Under the pieces are notes generated by a model, which searched no databases, was not told the origin of the DNA, and was given only the letters and a program-made list of their open reading frames with translations. 20,068 nt of DNA from FEN-1297 sp964498065. GTDB taxonomy: Bacteria > Bacteroidota > Ignavibacteria > Ignavibacteriales > Ignavibacteriaceae. A program made the position numbers and the translations under genes. The stretch is taken from positions 1 through 20,068 of the forward strand of contig CAZCFZ010000067.1 in the NCBI GenBank assembly GCA_964498065.1, in the 5' to 3' direction. Below are positions 17,455-20,068 of this stretch, piece by piece (the stretch's first letter is position 1; every line of letters begins with the position of its first letter).

Positions 17455-17470
17455 TTCGAAAACCTTTAAG
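17455..17470. promoter_or_regulatory. Putative autoregulatory LacI-family operator
   Basis: TTCGAAAACCTTTAAG matches the site upstream of the aldolase gene at 15 of 16 positions. It lies about 120 bases upstream of the regulator's ATG. This supports negative autoregulation by the LacI-type protein. A nearby TTCGAATT (17431-17438) shares the TTCGAA half-site. Confidence 0.5.
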
Positions 17471-17766
17471 GAAAATAATTTATTTTTTGGTTATTGTCAA
17501 GGAGTTTAATAAATAATTTTCAACAATTTTTTAATTTTTTAAAAAAGTTACAAATTAGAGCCTTTAAACGTTATTAGAACTATTTTCTTTTTCTCTAAAA
17601 CTTATACATCATTTATTCAGAATTTTAAATTTTATCAATATATTTTTTATTAAGTGGCAATTTCTATGTCCTGAAAATCATAGCTAGAAACTACTATTTA
17701 ACACTAAACATATTTTATAAATACTGAGAAAAGTTTCAAAATAAATTTCAAAAGTTTTTTAGAAAA

Positions 17767-17800
17767 TCCACCCCATCAGGAGAGTGGACTTTTTATTTTT
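17767..17800 (+). terminator. Terminator-like hairpin upstream of the amidoligase operon
   Basis: TCCAC (17767-17771) pairs with GTGGA (17784-17788), with a possible inner CC/GG pairing around ATCA. A T-rich tail (CTTTTTATTTTTTC) follows on the plus strand. The shape is that of an intrinsic terminator, but no plus-strand gene precedes it in the gap. It may end an unseen short transcript, act as an attenuator in the operon leader, or insulate the operon from upstream transcription. Confidence 0.45.
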
Positions 17801-17844
17801 TCACACCTAAAAATTGGTATAAGAATCTTGTTTATAAATAAACT

Positions 17845-17849
17845 AGGAG
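17845..17849 (+). promoter_or_regulatory. Shine-Dalgarno of the amidoligase gene
   Basis: AGGAG lies nine bases upstream of ATG 17859 and fixes that start. The sequence before it contains TTGGTA (17814) and TATAAA (17833), which look like promoter elements but are only 13 bases apart, so I do not call a promoter. Confidence 0.5.
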
Positions 17850-17858
17850 TCTTATACT

Positions 17859-18578
17859 ATGCAATCAACTTCGTTCACTCTGGGGTGCGATCCGGAACTT
17901 ATCTGCCGCTGTAACGGTAGATTTGTTGAAGCTCATCATTACTTCAAGTCTCACTCTTCTATGGGTCTTGATGGTTGTGAAAGTACGGCAGAGATACGTC
18001 CGGGTTATTCTGAAAGTCCGGTTGACTTAACTTCTAAGACCTACCAGATACTGGACTACGGACACGACAAAGAACCCGACCTCGAGTTCTATGCCGGTCA
18101 TTATCAAGATGACTACGCTATCGGCGGACATACCCACTTCTCAATTGAACCTACCGGTGATATAATAAACGCTCTCAATGTAGTTCTCGGCTCACTAAGC
18201 AACTGCATCGATGACAAACAGCAGAGACTAAGAAGAGAACATACCGGTTACGGTAAGAAAGGAGCCTATAGACGAAAACCTCACGGCTTTGAATACCGGA
18301 CACCGGGATCATTTTTGCTATCGCCTTCAGTAACTCTAGTTCATCTTACTCTTGCTAAGCTAGCTGTTATAGGTGTACTTGAAGATAACATCAATTTTAT
18401 TGAGCTTAAGAACAGACAGCACAGTCTGACTTTCTTAAGACAGCTAAAGCATTACCTTCATACTATACCTATGGACTGTGAAGAAGGACTGAAAGAGCTG
18501 GACTCACTTCTAAGCAGAAAGCTCGACTGGAATCAAGACATTCTCCCAAACTGGGGATTAAGGAGGCTTGCAGCATGA
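17859..18578 (+). CDS. Phage phiEco32-like COOH-NH2 ligase type 2 (amidoligase)
   Basis: A 239-residue protein with the signature of the glutamine-synthetase-like amidoligases (COOH-NH2 ligase type 2 family). Motifs are LGCDPELI near the start (Gly9-Glu13), STAEIRP (42-48), GGHTHFS (89-95), a basic loop YGKKGAYR (131-138) and HGFEYRTPGSF (142-152). The acidic, His and Arg residues in these motifs are the expected metal/ATP ligands. The family is predicted to join an amino group to a carboxyl group using ATP. Established analyses group it with class II glutamine amidotransferases, exactly as here. The true substrate is unknown; a peptide, a protein or a wall precursor are all possible. Its stop overlaps the next start (ATGA), so the two are translated together. 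Family origin suggests a phage or mobile source, but no integrase or structural phage gene is visible. Confidence 0.85.
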   Translation: MQSTSFTLGCDPELICRCNGRFVEAHHYFKSHSSMGLDGCESTAEIRPGYSESPVDLTSKTYQILDYGHDKEPDLEFYAGHYQDDYAIGGHTHFSIEPTGDIINALNVVLGSLSNCIDDKQQRLRREHTGYGKKGAYRRKPHGFEYRTPGSFLLSPSVTLVHLTLAKLAVIGVLEDNINFIELKNRQHSLTFLRQLKHYLHTIPMDCEEGLKELDSLLSRKLDWNQDILPNWGLRRLAA

Positions 18579-19186
18579 GATGTGAAAACTGCGATGAAGA
18601 ACTTACAGACGGTGAAGCACACTTTGCTTTTGACGAACCTTACTGTGAAGAGTGCTTTGATAACCAGTTTACTTACTGCTGCAGATGCGATACAGTAGTA
18701 AGCAGATCAGATATTACTCATTACAGTGATGACGGAGATCCATATTGTAATGACTGCTGGGATGAGGATTATGATGACGATGCACCTAATAATCCTAACG
18801 TTTATGATGAAGACAGAGACTTAATCGTTCATCTGTCAAGAAGCTGGCTTCAAGGAAACAATGAATACCGGCGTCTCATTATTATAAATGAAAATGATCA
18901 TCATCTAAAAGAGATCAGAAGTAAAGTAGGATATACCTATAAGCCGCTCTATGTATTCGGTTTAATTGATAGAGAAGAATACCAGATCTCAGCTAGTAAA
19001 AATATCATTGATGAAGTAAAGGAGTTTGTACTTTTAAACTTCACCGGTGTTAAAGTAAATGAAGGAATAGGAACAAACAGACTGGGTATCAGCTTATCAT
19101 TAAGGGAGAATCACCAGAAAGAAATCGTTAACCTAATCAAAAAGATTACATCTCTTAAAGAACCCGCGACAGTAGAACAACAATAA
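18575..19186 (+). CDS. Paired four-cysteine (LIM-like) zinc-finger protein with unknown C-terminal domain
   Basis: A 203-residue protein. Residues 3-61 carry four CxxC pairs: C3/C6, C24/C27, C35/C38 and C58/C61. The spacings are 17, 7 and 19, giving two zinc-binding modules in a LIM-like arrangement (PYCEECF and PYCNDCW are internal repeats). An acidic linker (DEDYDDDAPNN) follows. Then comes a domain of about 110 residues (RDLIVHLSRSW... to IKKITSLKE) with alternating strands and helices that I do not recognise. It has no catalytic signature. It lies between the amidoligase and the amidotransferase, overlapping the first by 4 bases. It is therefore likely a dedicated partner: an adaptor, substrate carrier or modified target (inference). 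Acidic composition and zinc fingers would suit protein-protein contact more than DNA binding. Confidence 0.8.
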   Translation: MRCENCDEELTDGEAHFAFDEPYCEECFDNQFTYCCRCDTVVSRSDITHYSDDGDPYCNDCWDEDYDDDAPNNPNVYDEDRDLIVHLSRSWLQGNNEYRRLIIINENDHHLKEIRSKVGYTYKPLYVFGLIDREEYQISASKNIIDEVKEFVLLNFTGVKVNEGIGTNRLGISLSLRENHQKEIVNLIKKITSLKEPATVEQQ

Positions 19187-19223
19187 CAAGAACAAATCAA
19201 AAAAATTAAGGAGACAAAATACC

Positions 19224-20068
19224 ATGTGTGGTATAATGGGATATTACTGTTTTTCCGGAAAGAGACCACAGAAAGAAAGAATATCGGATATGTTCAGTTT
19301 ACTTCAGAGCCGCGGCACAGATGCCAGCGGCTTCGCTTTTATTAAGGAAAACGGAGGACTTTTTGTTCATAAAGCACCAATCAGATCAGCTGAAATGGTC
19401 AAATCAAAAGAATGGAAAGACTTAATTCTGCCAAAATTCATGATACTCCATACACGTATGAAAACACAAGGAACGGAGAAGAATAACGCAAATAATCATC
19501 CTTTGTTCTCTAAAAACGGATATGCAATTGTACATAACGGAATAGTCTACAACGATAAAGAAATCATAGGGAAAAGAAACCGTGACGCTGAAGTAGACAG
19601 TGAAGCTATTCTTGCAGTTATATCTGCAAGAACAAAGGGAGACAACATAAAGAAGCTGTTCGACAAGATAGAAGGATCTTTTGCAGTAGGGGTAGTAAGC
19701 AGTGCACAGCCGGATAATTTAATTCTTATTAAGAAAGATAATCCAATTGAGCTTTATTACAATAGTGAAGATGATATTCTCTACTTCTGTAGTGAAAAAG
19801 AAATCATGCAAGAGGCACTTAATATAAAGGGTACATCAAAAAGGGGTTTTAATATGGGTGAAGGCAGTTATCATTTCTATGAAATGGAGAATAACCATGC
19901 ACTTGTTGTAAATCCGGAAGGAGTTGAATCCTACAAGAGATATTACCCAAAACGCAGCAGCTGGTGGGACCGGGGTTTTGGTTGTGTCGGGGACGAAGAT
20001 GACGATTCAATGATAGTCGAATGTCCCTGGTGCTTTCAGCAGACTCATTATCATGACGGGAAGCTAAT
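19224..20068 (+). CDS. Class II glutamine amidotransferase, C-terminus beyond window
   Basis: The frame is open from ATG 19224 to the window edge (281 codons). AAGGAGA (19208-19214) lies nine bases upstream. The product begins MCGIMGYY, so Cys2, exposed after Met removal, is the Ntn-type nucleophile. RGTDASGFAF (about 33-42), LHTRMKTQGT (about 76-85) with NNHPLF, the oxyanion/substrate segment VHNGIVYN (about 106-113), DSEAI and GSFAVGVV follow. These match the glutaminase domain of GlmS- and AsnB-type enzymes, which releases ammonia from glutamine. No synthetase or isomerase domain is seen by residue ~215. Instead a tail with WWDRG and a zinc-like CPWC-x5-HYH pattern appears and runs off the edge. 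In this operon it should feed ammonia to, or otherwise act with, the amidoligase. Confidence 0.88.
   Translation, partial: MCGIMGYYCFSGKRPQKERISDMFSLLQSRGTDASGFAFIKENGGLFVHKAPIRSAEMVKSKEWKDLILPKFMILHTRMKTQGTEKNNANNHPLFSKNGYAIVHNGIVYNDKEIIGKRNRDAEVDSEAILAVISARTKGDNIKKLFDKIEGSFAVGVVSSAQPDNLILIKKDNPIELYYNSEDDILYFCSEKEIMQEALNIKGTSKRGFNMGEGSYHFYEMENNHALVVNPEGVESYKRYYPKRSSWWDRGFGCVGDEDDDSMIVECPWCFQQTHYHDGKL

Larger units (their letters stand above)
17339..17858. other. AT-rich divergent intergenic region
   Basis: This is 520 bases without a convincing gene on either strand. It holds the putative LacI operator (17455-17470), a weaker look-alike (CTTTAAACGTTATTAG, 17562-17577), a terminator-like hairpin (17767-17788 plus T-rich tail) and the ribosome binding site of the plus-strand operon. 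The remainder is very AT-rich. I see no tRNA gene or direct repeat that would mark an integration site. It separates the minus-strand rhamnose cluster from the plus-strand amidoligase operon. Confidence 0.6.

Noticed and set aside
17814..17838. TTGGTA / TATAAA promoter for the amidoligase operon
   Set aside because: The spacing of 13 bases is too short for a standard promoter and the region is AT-rich, so a match by chance is likely.
17339..17858. CRISPR array, tRNA or attachment site in the gene-free gap
   Set aside because: No regularly spaced repeats, no cloverleaf and no flanking direct repeat were seen.
18575..19186. Zinc-finger protein as a transcription factor
   Set aside because: The fingers are acidic and LIM-like, with no basic DNA-contact helix. 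The gene is embedded between two enzyme genes.

Overview
The window looks like a chromosomal segment of a member of the Ignavibacteria (Bacteroidota/Chlorobiota-Ignavibacteriota side). The main reason is two secreted proteins ending in a type IX secretion (T9SS) sorting domain with the 'LSQNYPNPFNP' opening that is very common in that group. A TonB-dependent receptor with an N-terminal carboxypeptidase-regulatory-like domain and the AT-rich intergenic DNA agree with this. The assignment is inference; there is no rRNA or other marker gene here.

Layout. Everything from about 17.34 kb down to 0.1 kb is on the minus strand, so it reads right to left: LacI-family regulator (16304-17338); bifunctional rhamnulose-1-phosphate aldolase / lactaldehyde dehydrogenase (13985-16168); rhamnulokinase (12443-13924); LutC-like protein (11899-12426); LutB-LutA fusion (9679-11895); L-rhamnose isomerase (8362-9648); NCS1-type permease (6836-8263); an overlapping two-helix membrane miniprotein (6682-6858); TonB-dependent receptor (3563-6580); and two T9SS-exported proteins (1477-3291 and the interrupted 99-1325).

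Together these make a nearly complete L-rhamnose route. Substrate would enter through the outer-membrane receptor and the inner-membrane permease. It would then pass through rhamnose, rhamnulose and rhamnulose-1-P to DHAP plus L-lactaldehyde, L-lactate, and pyruvate via the iron-sulfur Lut complex. The LacI protein is the likely local repressor: near-identical 16-bp sites (TTCGAAAAC[G/C]TTTAAG) lie upstream of the aldolase gene and upstream of the regulator itself.

At about 17.4-17.86 kb there is an AT-rich, gene-free gap with a terminator-like hairpin, and the coding strand flips. From 17859 to the right edge runs a plus-strand operon unrelated to sugar catabolism. It encodes a phage phiEco32-like COOH-NH2 ligase (amidoligase of the glutamine-synthetase-like fold), a protein with paired four-cysteine zinc fingers and an unrecognised C-terminal domain, and a class II glutamine amidotransferase that continues past the window end. 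Amidoligase plus ammonia-supplying amidotransferase is the hallmark of a predicted peptide- or metabolite-modifying system of phage or mobile origin. It is the strongest candidate for undescribed biology here.

Smaller oddities are an in-frame stop that separates a signal peptide from its T9SS protein, loss of one CCG motif in the LutA half of the fusion, a perfect 10-bp-arm palindrome just upstream of the receptor gene, and a nine-codon mini-ORF with a near-ideal Shine-Dalgarno sequence.
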